DNA of 64,000 bases. It comes from Scalindua sp964584595 (GTDB lineage Bacteria > Planctomycetota > Brocadiia > Brocadiales > Scalinduaceae). Location of the stretch: assembly GCA_964584595.1 (NCBI GenBank), contig CAZPAM010000003.1, forward strand, positions 28,894 through 92,893, read 5' to 3'. The position numbers were made by a program, and so were the translations under genes. The notes under the pieces were generated by a model, which saw only the letters and a list, made by a program, of their open reading frames with translations, was not told where the DNA came from and made no database searches. Shown here piece by piece: positions 37,584-46,770 of this stretch; position 1 is the first letter of the stretch; each line of letters starts with the position of its first letter.

Positions 37584-39308
37584 ATGTATAATAACACAAT
37601 ATCAACAAGGAAAGTGAAGAATGGGGCAAAGTGGACTGTAAGGAAAGGGTACGAAAGCATCACGGATAAGATAAATCTTGATGATTTCAGTTCTGCCTTA
37701 AATGGAAAACCTTATAAAACTATAAAGGAAACTAAAGTACGGTCTGTAATTTCAATACCAGGTTCAAACGTAAATAAAAATGGAATATACATCAAGTATT
37801 TCAAGCAAAATGGCTATAGTGATTACGTCAAGTATCTGCTTGTGCCAACTAGAACCAGGACGGAGTGGAAGGTTGCAAATGAGTTGTTGAGCCGGAATAT
37901 CAATACTGCCCTTCCTCTTGCAACAGCAGAAAAAAGAAGATACGGTATGCTGGACAGCAGCTTGCTTGTTACAGAGGCAGTCACAAATAGTGAATCACTC
38001 ATGGAATTTTGCCAGGCCAACTTTGAAGGTGCTCTTTTGTCAGAGAATAAAGAGACCGAAAAGAAAAAGTTACTGCGTAAGCTAGTATACTTTATAAGGA
38101 ATATTCATGAAAAAGGGGTTTGTCACTACGACCTTCATGCAGGAAATATATTGATAAAATTCGAAAATAAGCAATCCTCTTTGGTCCATAATTGTGACCT
38201 CTACTTAATGGACCTTCACCGCGTAAAAATTCTAAACAGAATGTCCTGTCGTAAGAGACGGTACAATCTCGCACAGGTTTTCAACTCGTTATCATCCATA
38301 CTGACGGAATCTGACAAATTAGATTTTCTAAGATCGTATGGGAGTAATACACTTGGTAACATTACGGACGAAGGCGAACTCGTAAGGCAGATAGAATCGC
38401 AGTCCTCAAGAATAAGGAATATCCATTATAGAAGCAGGATGAAAAGGTGTCTGAAGGAAAGCAGTATTTTTTCAAAGAAAAGATCTATCGGTATGAAGAC
38501 ATTCTTCCGAAAAGGTTATGATGCAAACCGCTTTAAAGGGCTGATTGGGACACATCATAATGTACTAATGAGTGGTGATAATGTTACAGTCATGAAACGC
38601 GACTCAAAGACTGCCCTGACCAGATTGCCTCATAAAAACAAGAAGATCAAGAGTGTTGTAGTAAAGCAATATAAGGTAAGTTGTGGGGTGTGCCTTATAA
38701 AGAATATTTTCTCTAATTCTGCAGGAAAGAAGGCGTGGATTGCCGGTAATGGCTTGTCGGTATACAGCTTTAACACACCAGAACCACTGGCCCTAATGGA
38801 GAAAAAAGTATTGGGGATTACTACAAGCAGCTATCTGATTATGGAAGACGCCAGGGATTGCCTGGAAATGGACAGATACATATTAAAGCATTTTCATGGT
38901 AAATCATCATTGAGTAAATTGAAAAAGAAAAGGGTGTTTATAAATAATCTTGCAGAGACTATAGGAAGGATGCACAACCAGAATATTTTCCACCATGATT
39001 TGAAGACGTGTAATATCATGGTGAAAGAAAAAGACAAATTGCCCTGCATCACATTCCTGGATTTTGATAAAGTCTCTTTTGCAGAAGAAATAACTGTCCG
39101 GAAAAGGGTCAAAAATCTTGTACAGATGAACCTGTCTACACCGAAACTTATTTCGACAAAAGATAGATTGAGATTTCTGAAAGAATACTTGAGACAATGC
39201 AGCATAATAGACGAAAAGAAAGAAATTCTCAGAAAAATAGTAAATATCAGCAAGACAGAGAAAATACTCTATGTCTCATCCAACGGAGATGTAACTGAAG
39301 ATTGGTAG
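37584..39308 (+). CDS. Protein with two WaaP/Kdo-kinase-like domains
   Basis: 574 residues made of two lipopolysaccharide-kinase (WaaP/KdkA-type) folds in tandem. Domain 1 (about 65-255): ATP Lys71 in GIYIKYFK, catalytic loop CHYDLHAGNILIK (Asp183, Asn188), metal Asp in LYLMDLHRV (Asp210). Domain 2 (about 325-545): Lys361 in VVVKQYK, catalytic loop FHHDLKTCNIMVK (Asp472, Asn477), Asp493 in FLDFDKV. Both keep the residues expected for phosphotransfer. WaaP and KdkA phosphorylate inner-core heptose or Kdo, so two phosphorylations by one polypeptide are plausible beside the heptosyltransferase gene. The GT2 gene overlaps its 3' end by seven bases. Confidence 0.82.
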   Translation: MYNNTISTRKVKNGAKWTVRKGYESITDKINLDDFSSALNGKPYKTIKETKVRSVISIPGSNVNKNGIYIKYFKQNGYSDYVKYLLVPTRTRTEWKVANELLSRNINTALPLATAEKRRYGMLDSSLLVTEAVTNSESLMEFCQANFEGALLSENKETEKKKLLRKLVYFIRNIHEKGVCHYDLHAGNILIKFENKQSSLVHNCDLYLMDLHRVKILNRMSCRKRRYNLAQVFNSLSSILTESDKLDFLRSYGSNTLGNITDEGELVRQIESQSSRIRNIHYRSRMKRCLKESSIFSKKRSIGMKTFFRKGYDANRFKGLIGTHHNVLMSGDNVTVMKRDSKTALTRLPHKNKKIKSVVVKQYKVSCGVCLIKNIFSNSAGKKAWIAGNGLSVYSFNTPEPLALMEKKVLGITTSSYLIMEDARDCLEMDRYILKHFHGKSSLSKLKKKRVFINNLAETIGRMHNQNIFHHDLKTCNIMVKEKDKLPCITFLDFDKVSFAEEITVRKRVKNLVQMNLSTPKLISTKDRLRFLKEYLRQCSIIDEKKEILRKIVNISKTEKILYVSSNGDVTEDW

Positions 39309-40246
39309 ATATATCCTTTATAATCGTAAACTGGAATACCCGTGATATCCTTATAGATTGCCTGAATTCTATTTACAAGACCGTTACGGACATTGACCGG
39401 GAGATATATGTAGTTGATAACAATTCAACGGACGGGAGCCAGGATGCAGTAAAAAATGGCTTTTCAGACGTAAAATTGATTGAGAATAAGACAAACACCG
39501 GGTTCGCCCACGCAAACAATCAGGCCCTGAGCGTAATGCAGGGAAGATTCGCTGTGCTTCTCAATTCAGATGCTGTCCTGCAGGAAGGTGCAATAAAGAG
39601 CCTGCTGGACTTCATGAACAATACTCCCAAAGCTGGAATTGCAGGCGTTCAACTCTTAAATGAAGACGGTTCAAGGCAGAATTCAATAGATAACTTTCCT
39701 TCCCTGGAAACAGAAATACTTAATAAAAGCATTCTTCGATTAATCTCCCCCAATAAATATCCAAGCAAAGCCAGGGGTTATAATGCTCCAATCGAGGTGG
39801 ATTCAGTAATAGGGGCATGTATGATTGTCAGGAAAGAGGCTATGGAAGATGCAGGTTTCCTTGACGAAGATTACTTTATTTTCCTTGAAGAAACTGATTG
39901 GTGCTTCAGGATGCACAAAAAAGGGTGGAAGATCTTTCATGTGCCGGACTCTAGAGTCTTTCATCTTTCAGGTCACAGTAAGAAAAAGACGCCCGGAGAG
40001 TCACAAATAGAATATTATAAATCTCTCTACAAATTTTTCAAAAAAAACAAAGATCCTATTTCCTATCTTATTCTTCGCATCCTGAAACCGTGTAAGTTAT
40101 TAATAGACCTGTTTCTGAACATTCTCGGAAACCTGGTAACTCTGTTTCAGAATGAGAAACTTAGAAGCAGATTGTTAAAATACTATACACTTTTAATGTG
40201 GCACTTACTCTTCTGTCCGGATAGTATGGGCATTCAGAAGAAATAA
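39302..40246 (+). CDS. Glycosyltransferase family 2, rhamnosyltransferase-like
   Basis: 314 residues. ISFIIVNWNTRDILIDCLNSIYK, REIYVVDNNSTDGSQDAV, NTGFAHANNQAL, VLLNSDAVL (DxD-like) and EETDWCFRMHKKGWKIFHVP match the WbbL-like rhamnosyltransferase group. No ATG suits the N-terminus; the best start is the TTG at 39302, overlapping the stop of the double kinase-like gene (translational coupling), with GAAGA upstream. Last gene of the plus-strand sugar operon. Confidence 0.87.
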   Translation: MVDISFIIVNWNTRDILIDCLNSIYKTVTDIDREIYVVDNNSTDGSQDAVKNGFSDVKLIENKTNTGFAHANNQALSVMQGRFAVLLNSDAVLQEGAIKSLLDFMNNTPKAGIAGVQLLNEDGSRQNSIDNFPSLETEILNKSILRLISPNKYPSKARGYNAPIEVDSVIGACMIVRKEAMEDAGFLDEDYFIFLEETDWCFRMHKKGWKIFHVPDSRVFHLSGHSKKKTPGESQIEYYKSLYKFFKKNKDPISYLILRILKPCKLLIDLFLNILGNLVTLFQNEKLRSRLLKYYTLLMWHLLFCPDSMGIQKK

Positions 40247-40840
40247 TCCTGTTATTCAGCGTTAATGTGTACAACCCTGTAGTTAAAGGGAATAGCAAGT
40301 CGGCAAATCCTCCTGAATTCCCCTTGTCAGGGGTCAAGATAGAGCGGCCAAGTCTGTTTTTTACACATTTCGGAAACAATTTTCCTCTATTGGTAACATT
40401 ATAGTACAATTCTTCAACTGACACCATATAACAATATCACATTTGAATATCACAATAGATTTAATTCTCTCCTCTTCTTAAAAGATATCAAGGACTTACA
40501 GAATATTGGGAAATATATTTCTAGATATTTAAATAATGGTGCGGTTTTTGCGATCTTTAGAAAGCGACAAATCATTGCCTGTATACAAGTGGACTTTTTA
40601 TCATAGGAAGAAAACAATGCAAAGAGATTACTTATTAAAAAGCTTGCAAAACGACAACTATGATGACATTTATCCGTCGATCTTAAAACGTCAGCCGTCA
40701 CTTTTTAAAAGCTTAGGCCTGAGCTTGAGTCTTGGCTTTATGAGGTTCTGGCATAAGGTCTGTAGCACCAAACACACGGGTTGTGTACGTTAATGTTGCT
40801 TGTTCACGCTAAAATAGAAATCCAATAATTGTAAAGCAAA
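40247..40840. other. Intergenic region without a convincing gene
   Basis: About 590 bases between convergent sugar and lipoprotein genes. An 85-codon frame (40536-40793, plus) and an 88-codon frame (40161-40427, minus) exist, but neither has a ribosome binding site, a known domain or convincing composition. It could contain decayed genes. No terminator hairpin with a T tract was found. Confidence 0.4.
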
Positions 40841-41536
40841 CTAATTCATCCTATTATAGTTTGTTGATGGTCCATAAGGTGTATCAGGACCTTTTGGTTC
40901 GTCAGTTAGCGTGAACTTGTCTGCGGAGATGGAAATCTTAAAATACCTAGGCGGCATTTGTCCGGCAAAGGAATCACCTCTGAAATCTATCTTTATACGA
41001 TCTTCTCCTACCAGTATATAATTGCCGTTTAACTTAAAGCTATTGTCTCTCTCTCCAATTACAGTGATCAGCACAGTTCCATCATCATAGAATTCATATG
41101 ATTCTGTCTCTTTTTTATTTATCCAACTGCCGTAAAGTTTTTTCTCTAACTCTATAAAAAGTCTGTTTTCTATCTCCCCAGATTTTGCCGTCGGATTCTC
41201 GGTTGATTTTTTCGTTGCCGTCGGAGAATGTTCAGGTCTTCCTGCATGACCCGTTATAAGACCTCCAAGCCTCTTGTGCATCTTCTCTATTTCTTTTTTC
41301 TTGTCTAATCCGGATTTCTTGTCAGCTACAGCGTGTTCATCATGTTCTGCCGGACTGGATTGTGGTTTGGCGGGTTTCGGAACTTCGGAATCAGCTTGTG
41401 TTATATCCGGTTTGAGATTTGAGTCTGACGCCTTTGTGGCAGTGGTATTATTTGTAGTAGTACAGCCATAAATGGTAAATAATAAGATCAGTGCGAAAAA
41501 AGATTGACGTAATGTAAAACTCTGCATGATTTTCAT
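40841..41536 (-). CDS. Lipoprotein of unknown function
   Basis: 231 residues. A lipoprotein signal peptide ends in the lipobox TIYGC. A long low-complexity linker rich in Thr, Lys, Ala and Pro follows (residues 26-120). The C-terminal part (about 125-225) reads like a small beta-rich domain: LEKKLYGSWINKKETESYEFYDDGTVLITV, FKLNGNYILVGEDRIKIDF, YFKISISADKFTLTDEP, resembling the repeated strands of lipocalin-like or DUF5640-type domains that measure 'W..e.....f..dG'. No function can be assigned. It stands alone, convergent with the sugar operon. Confidence 0.75.
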   Translation of the reverse strand: MKIMQSFTLRQSFFALILLFTIYGCTTTNNTTATKASDSNLKPDITQADSEVPKPAKPQSSPAEHDEHAVADKKSGLDKKKEIEKMHKRLGGLITGHAGRPEHSPTATKKSTENPTAKSGEIENRLFIELEKKLYGSWINKKETESYEFYDDGTVLITVIGERDNSFKLNGNYILVGEDRIKIDFRGDSFAGQMPPRYFKISISADKFTLTDEPKGPDTPYGPSTNYNRMN

Positions 41537-41639
41537 TCTGTGATTACTCCGAATAGTATTTAGTAAATTAATTGTATTATGTTAATAAAACATATTACTA
41601 TTTTTGTCAAAGACTGTAAAGGAATAACACGGCAATAAG

Positions 41640-41668
41640 TTGACATGCAAATGTTTATATGCTAGAAA
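41640..41668 (+). promoter_or_regulatory. Sigma-70-like promoter for psd-ribE-pdxA
   Basis: TTGACA (41640-41645), a 17-base spacer and TAGAAA (41663-41668). It would give a leader of about 145 bases before the psd start. The -35 is perfect and the -10 matches four of six positions. Confidence 0.5.
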
Positions 41669-41819
41669 CTAGACTTGATTTACCGGTGCGAACCAGGGTG
41701 TATATTATAAAACACAAAGCCAATATATGTTATTGTTTTACTACCGGTTACGGTTTATCTGGTCTTTAGGATGGAATATTTAATATTGATACTATTAGAG
41801 TGTCAGGAGCGTAACTTTA

Positions 41820-42482
41820 ATGAGATTTCCTTTTGCTGAATATGGTTCGAAAGAGCTTTCTTTTTTTGGAATGTTCTTTTTTGTGCTTATAGTACTAAGC
41901 CTCTTTTTCTATCCATTGGTAGTTATACCGATTTCTATATTCCTGTTCTTCATCTTTTACTTCTTCAGGGACCCAAATAGAAATCCTCCTGATGGAGAAG
42001 AGAAATTACTGGCTCCTGCTGATGGGAAGATAGTTGAGATTTTACACGTACAAGAGGACAATTATTTAAAATGTAAGGCTGTAAAGATTGCAACATTTAT
42101 GTCTCTGTTCAGTGTTCATGTGAACAGGATATCGTATAGTGGAAAAGTTGAATTTATAAAACATGTACCCGGGAAGTTTCTGGATGCACGTTCTCCGGAT
42201 GCTTCAGAAAAGAACGAGCATAATTTGCTGGGTATTCTCACCAGTGATGGAAAAACAAAGATTATGATAAAGCAGGTTGCAGGAAAGGTAGCAAGGAGAA
42301 TCGTGTGTGACTGCTCGATTGGGCAGGATGTAGAACGCGGCCGGAGATTCGGCATGATTAAATTTGGTTCAAGGCTGGAGGTCTATATTCCTGAAGATGC
42401 AGATTTTGAAATAGCAGTAAAAGAGGGAGAGATGGTATCTGCAGGGACTACGGTATTTGGGACATTGAAAGGGAAGGATTAA
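41820..42482 (+). CDS. psd: Phosphatidylserine decarboxylase family proenzyme
   Basis: 220 residues, the short PSD-A form. Two N-terminal transmembrane helices (FFGMFFFVLIVLSLFFYPLVVIPISIFLFFIFYF) are followed by FFRDPNRNPP and LLAPADGKIVEI. MSLFSVHVNRISYSGKVEFIKHVPGKFLDA contains the catalytic His region and the autocleavage site is FGSRLEVYIP, where the Gly-Ser bond splits to form the pyruvoyl group. It makes phosphatidylethanolamine. The ribE start follows its stop by one base (TAAGATG). Confidence 0.93.
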   Translation: MRFPFAEYGSKELSFFGMFFFVLIVLSLFFYPLVVIPISIFLFFIFYFFRDPNRNPPDGEEKLLAPADGKIVEILHVQEDNYLKCKAVKIATFMSLFSVHVNRISYSGKVEFIKHVPGKFLDARSPDASEKNEHNLLGILTSDGKTKIMIKQVAGKVARRIVCDCSIGQDVERGRRFGMIKFGSRLEVYIPEDADFEIAVKEGEMVSAGTTVFGTLKGKD

Positions 42483-42483
42483 G

Positions 42484-43128
42484 ATGTTTACTGGTATAAT
42501 TGAACACTTAGGCAAGATAAAGCAGGTAAAACTACAGGCAGACTCAGCGATTATTGTTGTAGATATAGGCCCATTGTCAGCTGATGTGAGCCCCGGTGAC
42601 AGTATTGCTATAAACGGTGCCTGCCTGACAGTGACACAGATAAAAGATTCTGATGTTTATTTTGATGTTTCTACAGAGACATTAAATTTGACAGCTATCG
42701 GCAAGCTGAAGACTTCTGATAAAGTAAACATAGAAAGATCGCTCAAGATGGGGGATCAACTGGGAGGTCATTTTGTAACAGGACATGTAGACGGTGTTGG
42801 TACGATTAATAAAGTAGAAAATGAACCGGGACAATGTACCGTGTGGTTTTCTGTAAGTAAAGAACTTGCCAATATGATGATTAAGAAGGGCTCTGTCTCT
42901 ATAGACGGGATCAGCCTGACGATTGTAGAAATAAGAGGAGGATTATTCTCCGTTGCGCTCATACCATATACGCTTGAGGTGACCACTCTGGGTTTCAAAA
43001 AAGCTGGTGAGCAGGTTAACATAGAAACCGATATGTTAGGCAAATGGGTGAAGAGAATATTAACGACTAATGACACTACTACATCCGGGATATCTGAGGA
43101 AATGTTAAAAGAAAAAGGATTTCTATGA
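42484..43128 (+). CDS. ribE: Riboflavin synthase alpha chain
   Basis: 214 residues with two lumazine-binding repeats. Each repeat has the expected features: MFTGIIEHLGKIKQV, GDSIAINGACLTV and FDVSTETLNLT in the first; GGHFVTGHVDGVGTI, GSVSIDGISLTI and VALIPYTLEVTTLG in the second. It converts two 6,7-dimethyl-8-ribityllumazine molecules to riboflavin. Its last bases overlap the pdxA start in an ATGA arrangement. No FMN riboswitch is visible, and the other rib genes are absent. Confidence 0.95.
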   Translation: MFTGIIEHLGKIKQVKLQADSAIIVVDIGPLSADVSPGDSIAINGACLTVTQIKDSDVYFDVSTETLNLTAIGKLKTSDKVNIERSLKMGDQLGGHFVTGHVDGVGTINKVENEPGQCTVWFSVSKELANMMIKKGSVSIDGISLTIVEIRGGLFSVALIPYTLEVTTLGFKKAGEQVNIETDMLGKWVKRILTTNDTTTSGISEEMLKEKGFL

Positions 43129-44162
43129 AATCTGAGAACAGAGAAAGAAATTTAATCGGCATAACTATGGGAGATCCCGGCGGGATTGGGCCGGAGGTGA
43201 TTCTTAAGGCACTGTCGTCACAGGAGATAGGTTCTGAGACAGACTTTGTCATAATAGGGTGTTATAATGTCTTACATGATGTTGCTGACAGTCTCAGTAT
43301 GGGGAAAAAATTTCAACTTTCACGGCTCGATAGTATATCTTTAAATGCAGATAGAGATTCAATAACTAATATAAACGTGTTAGATTCTGATAACGTTTCA
43401 GTTCAGGATGCTATCTCTCACAGGCCTTTACCGGGTAGCGGCAGGGCATCTGTGGAATATATACTGAAAGGGATTGAACTTGCAAGGGATGGCGGAATCG
43501 ATGCGATTGTAACAGCACCTATAAGTAAGGAGGCGGTTAAAATGGCAGGCTTTGAGTTTGCAGGTCATACAGAATTACTGCAGGACAAGACGTCTGCTGA
43601 AGACGTAGTAATGCTCATGATTGGCAACGGGCTGAGGGTATCATTCGTTACCACTCATCTGGCAGTAAAAGATGTATCCGGGTTTATAAAACGGGAAAGC
43701 GTATTTTCCACCATTCAAACAACGGCTACAGGGCTTAAAAATCTTTTTGGCATAGCTGATCCGAAGATTGCCGTCTGTGGTATGAACCCGCACTGTGGTG
43801 ATGGTGATCGTTTTGGAACTGAAGAGAGGGATGCTATCATACCTGCAATAAAGTGTGCACGGGAGGAGGGAATTGATTGTACCGGGCCTCTCTCATCCGA
43901 CACAGTATTTAATAAGGCGCTTAACGGGGAGTTTGATGTAGTGGTCGTTCAATTTCACGACCAGGGGACTATTCCAATAAAAATGCACGCCTTTGATTCA
44001 GGAGTAAATATTACACTTGGTATACCCATTATCAGGACCTCGCCCACACACGGCACAGCCTTTGACATTGCCGGCAAAGGCGTTGCGGACCCGGGTTCAA
44101 TGATTGCGGCGATAAAAACGGCTGTTATGATGGCAGAAAAACAGAAACATTCATTTGTGTAA
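43125..44162 (+). CDS. pdxA: 4-hydroxythreonine-4-phosphate dehydrogenase
   Basis: 345 residues, normal length. IGITMGDPGGIGPEVILKAL, TAPISKEAVKMAGFEFAGHTELL, LMIGNGLRVSFVTTHLAVKDV, GMNPHCGDGDRFGTEE and FHDQGTIPIKMHAFDSGVNITLG with PTHGTAFDIAGKG are the PdxA signatures, including the three metal-binding His (in AGHTELL, NPHCGD region and FHDQG). It acts in DXP-independent pyridoxal phosphate synthesis. Supplied PLP suits the aminotransferases of the island but this is only context. Followed by the flavodoxin gene after 27 bases. Confidence 0.95.
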   Translation: MKSENRERNLIGITMGDPGGIGPEVILKALSSQEIGSETDFVIIGCYNVLHDVADSLSMGKKFQLSRLDSISLNADRDSITNINVLDSDNVSVQDAISHRPLPGSGRASVEYILKGIELARDGGIDAIVTAPISKEAVKMAGFEFAGHTELLQDKTSAEDVVMLMIGNGLRVSFVTTHLAVKDVSGFIKRESVFSTIQTTATGLKNLFGIADPKIAVCGMNPHCGDGDRFGTEERDAIIPAIKCAREEGIDCTGPLSSDTVFNKALNGEFDVVVVQFHDQGTIPIKMHAFDSGVNITLGIPIIRTSPTHGTAFDIAGKGVADPGSMIAAIKTAVMMAEKQKHSFV

Positions 44163-44189
44163 CAAGCAAGATCGAAAGGAGATTCAAAT

Positions 44190-44636
44190 ATGGGAAAGGT
44201 TTTAATTGCATACTATAGCAGGACGGGTAAAACGGAGAAGATGGCAGAATATATTGCCGAGGGTGTCCGTTTCAGCGGCAACAGTGCTGAGATCAAGAAA
44301 CTTGCTGAGATAAAGAGCGAGAAAGAGCTGGAAGGGTACGACGGCTATGCCTTTGGTTGTCCCACCTATCATAGAGATATGACGGCGAACATGAAGACAT
44401 TTCTATTCCTGGTAGAAAAAGCAGGACTGAACGGAAAAGTTGGGGGCGCCTTTGGCTCTTACACCCACAGTGGCGATGCTCCCAGTTATATCTTCGACAC
44501 AATGGAACATGTGTTTAAAATGGATATGACGTCATTAGGTTCATTCAACCTGTTAGAGCATTTAGTGGAAGATTCAGAGGGCATGAAGGCTTGCCAGGAT
44601 TACGGTAAGGCTCTGAGCGAAAAGCTGGGTTCTTAA
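44190..44636 (+). CDS. Flavodoxin-like protein
   Basis: 148 residues. The FMN phosphate loop is IAYYSRTGKTEKMAEYIAEGV, with the aromatic and glycine loops in FGCPTYHRDMTANMK and FGSYTHSGDAPSYIF. GAAAGGAGATT precedes the ATG. It is a single-domain FMN electron carrier, adjacent to the rubrerythrin gene, a typical oxidative stress pairing in anaerobes. Confidence 0.9.
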   Translation: MGKVLIAYYSRTGKTEKMAEYIAEGVRFSGNSAEIKKLAEIKSEKELEGYDGYAFGCPTYHRDMTANMKTFLFLVEKAGLNGKVGGAFGSYTHSGDAPSYIFDTMEHVFKMDMTSLGSFNLLEHLVEDSEGMKACQDYGKALSEKLGS

Positions 44637-44693
44637 CTGCCTGCTAGAACACGTGTTAAGTGGATGGCCAATATAAAGAAAGGATAAAAAGAT

Positions 44694-45185
44694 ATGTCAA
44701 CTATGGATAACCTGAAGGATGCCTTTGCTGGCGAATCACAGGCGAACAGAAAATATCTGGCCTTTGCCAAAAAGGCTGACGAGGAAGGTTTTGGACAGGC
44801 AGCAAAGCTTTTCCGTGCTGCTGCGGCAGCGGAGACAGTACATGCCCACAGCCATCTCAAAGTGATGGGCGGTATTAATAGCACAAAAGAGAATCTCCAG
44901 GAGGCCATTGAGGGAGAGACGCACGAGTATACGAAGATGTATCCCGAAATGATTATGCAGGCCGAAAAGGAAGGAGAAAGCAAGGCCGTGCGGAGTTTTG
45001 ATCTTGCCAATAAGGTGGAGAGTATCCACGCAAGCCTGTATCAGAAAGCTTTAGACCACCTGGACAATAATGAATCGGTAGATTATTATGTCTGTCAGAT
45101 CTGCGGGAATACGGTAGAAAACAGCGCACCTGATAAATGTCATATCTGCGGCGCACCCGGATCCATGTTTACAAAGATTGATTGA
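44694..45185 (+). CDS. Rubrerythrin
   Basis: 163 residues. A ferritin-like four-helix domain carries the diiron ligands (DNLKDAFAGESQANRKYLAFAKKADEEG, RAAAAAETVHAHSHL, IEGETHEYTKMYPEMI, SIHASLYQKALDHL), and the C-terminus is a rubredoxin-type FeS4 domain with YVCQICGNTVEN and KCHICGAPGSMF. It detoxifies hydrogen peroxide by two-electron reduction. AAGGAT lies before the ATG. The partner flavodoxin gene ends 57 bases upstream. Confidence 0.95.
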   Translation: MSTMDNLKDAFAGESQANRKYLAFAKKADEEGFGQAAKLFRAAAAAETVHAHSHLKVMGGINSTKENLQEAIEGETHEYTKMYPEMIMQAEKEGESKAVRSFDLANKVESIHASLYQKALDHLDNNESVDYYVCQICGNTVENSAPDKCHICGAPGSMFTKID

Positions 45186-45211
45186 ACGCCATAATGTGAG
45201 GTGCTTTAAGT

Positions 45212-46180
45212 ATGTTATTCGAAGACATAGTTTCGTTGGATGGTCCTCACACAAAATCAATGCTGAAGGTGCTTTTTGAGGAACGAGGCATTCGCATCAA
45301 GAAGCAGTGGGGGCAGAATTTCTTAATAGACCAGAATCTATTGCAGTTTATCGTTAAGACTGCAGAGCTGAGCCGTAATGACGTAGTACTTGAAATAGGG
45401 GCGGGGACAGGTTCTCTAACAAGGTTGCTTGCTCAAGAAGCGGGGCATGTCTTTGCTGTAGAAGTTGACCGCAAGTTGTTTGAAATCCTGGAAGAGACAT
45501 TAAAGGATTTTAACAATGTTACCTTGATTAACAGGGATATCCTGAAATCAAAACACCATATCCAGCCGGAAATAGTAGAGGCCATATCTGATCACGTCAG
45601 TACTGCCAATTCTTCTACAGAGGATTCATGCGTCAAAGTAATAGCTAATCTTCCATATTATATCAGCACTCCGGTTATTATAGATTTGCTGCAGGAAATA
45701 TTGCCCATCAAGACTATGATCCTGATGCTCCAGCGTGATACTACAGACAGGATAATGGCACATCCAGGCACTAAAGATTACGGTGTACTGTCGATCATGA
45801 CCAGACTTTTTGCTGAAGTGAAGGTGCTGAAGAAGTTGTCACCACAGGTATTCTGGCCTGCCCCGCAGGTGGATTCCGCAATAGTCAAGATGACGGTCAA
45901 TCGCCACACATATGTCGACACGATTCGTGACTATCGAGGTTTTCAGGACGTTGTCAGGTCAATATATTCCTCAAGACGAAAGACCCTTTCGAACAGCCTG
46001 TTGTCGCTTTGTTCAAGTCATGGAATAAAGAAGGGCGAAACACGTCAAGATTTAATGGCTATTTTAGGGCGTGTAGGCATCAGGCCTGACAGCAGGGGGG
46101 AAGAGTTGGAAACAGAAATGTTGATAGAGCTGTCCAATGAGATTTCAGACTATGTAAACTCCCAAAAAAATCCTGTGTAA
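45212..46180 (+). CDS. rsmA: 16S rRNA dimethyladenosine transferase
   Basis: 322 residues, somewhat longer than E. coli KsgA. WGQNFLIDQNLLQFIVKTAEL, VLEIGAGTGSLTRLLAQEAGHVFAVEVDR (SAM site), and VIANLPYYISTPVIIDLL with NLPY catalytic motif define RsmA, which dimethylates two adenosines near the 3' end of 16S rRNA. The extra length is an N-terminal extension and an insertion near residue 120 (VSTANSSTEDSC). GAGGTG precedes the chosen ATG. Pseudouridine synthase gene follows after five bases. Confidence 0.95.
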   Translation: MLFEDIVSLDGPHTKSMLKVLFEERGIRIKKQWGQNFLIDQNLLQFIVKTAELSRNDVVLEIGAGTGSLTRLLAQEAGHVFAVEVDRKLFEILEETLKDFNNVTLINRDILKSKHHIQPEIVEAISDHVSTANSSTEDSCVKVIANLPYYISTPVIIDLLQEILPIKTMILMLQRDTTDRIMAHPGTKDYGVLSIMTRLFAEVKVLKKLSPQVFWPAPQVDSAIVKMTVNRHTYVDTIRDYRGFQDVVRSIYSSRRKTLSNSLLSLCSSHGIKKGETRQDLMAILGRVGIRPDSRGEELETEMLIELSNEISDYVNSQKNPV

Positions 46181-46185
46181 CTATC

Positions 46186-46770
46186 ATGACTCTCCGTGCT
46201 GCATCAAAACCCCGGCAATTCCTAATGTTCCACAAACCTAAAGGGGCTATTGTTACTCTGTCAGATGAAGGTGGACGGAGAACAGTTTATGATATACTGC
46301 CCGGGTTTGTGCTTAAAGACAAGTGGAGGCCGGTAGGGAGGCTGGATCGGGATTCGAGAGGATTGCTGCTGTTTACGCGAGATGGAGGATTGGTCAATCG
46401 TCTGACACAACCGGGTCAATACTCAAAGATTTATGAGGTGTGGATTCGGGGGAGAATCACCGATGAGCAGCTGCGACAGACATTAAAAGGTGTAAAGACG
46501 GCAATAGGTATATTGAAGGTAGAGAGGGTGGAGATTTCAGGTTATGCGGGTCATAAGACACGGTTGCTGGTAGAATTATTAGAAGGGAAAAACCGGCATA
46601 TTCGACGTATTTTTGGAGCACTTAAAGACCCGCAATTTAATTCCCCTTTAAAGGTTCTTGACCTGAAGCGGATTCAGATAGGTACTGTCAAGCTTGATAT
46701 ACCTTCAACTAAATGGCGGTTTCTTACGCATAAGGAGGAAAGTGCATTAATCCGTGGCACTGCTTGTTAG
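46186..46770 (+). CDS. rRNA pseudouridine synthase, RsuA/RluE-like, without S4 domain
   Basis: 194 residues. The catalytic motif VGRLDRDSRGLLLFTRDGGL with the catalytic Asp, KIYEVWIRGRITDEQL, and LLEGKNRHIRRIFGAL identify the RsuA/RluB/RluE/RluF family. The N-terminal S4 RNA-binding domain of RsuA and RluB is absent, as in RluE. Target site on rRNA is not predictable. Its stop codon TAG lies in the first unit of a heptanucleotide repeat array. Confidence 0.9.
   Translation: MTLRAASKPRQFLMFHKPKGAIVTLSDEGGRRTVYDILPGFVLKDKWRPVGRLDRDSRGLLLFTRDGGLVNRLTQPGQYSKIYEVWIRGRITDEQLRQTLKGVKTAIGILKVERVEISGYAGHKTRLLVELLEGKNRHIRRIFGALKDPQFNSPLKVLDLKRIQIGTVKLDIPSTKWRFLTHKEESALIRGTAC

Noticed and set aside
40536..40793. 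85-codon frame between the sugar operon and the lipoprotein gene
   Set aside because: No ribosome binding site, no domain, and an overlapping opposite frame of similar length; left as unassigned intergenic DNA.
41765..41776. Shared 12-mer TTTAGGATGGAA in the leaders of psd (41765) and the chemoreceptor gene (50103)
   Set aside because: Flanking bases do not match, and a 12-mer shared by chance is not rare in a 64 kb AT-rich window.
41669..41819. FMN riboswitch upstream of the operon with ribE
   Set aside because: The leader lacks the conserved AGGG and GAGG-type core elements; ribE is also second in the operon.
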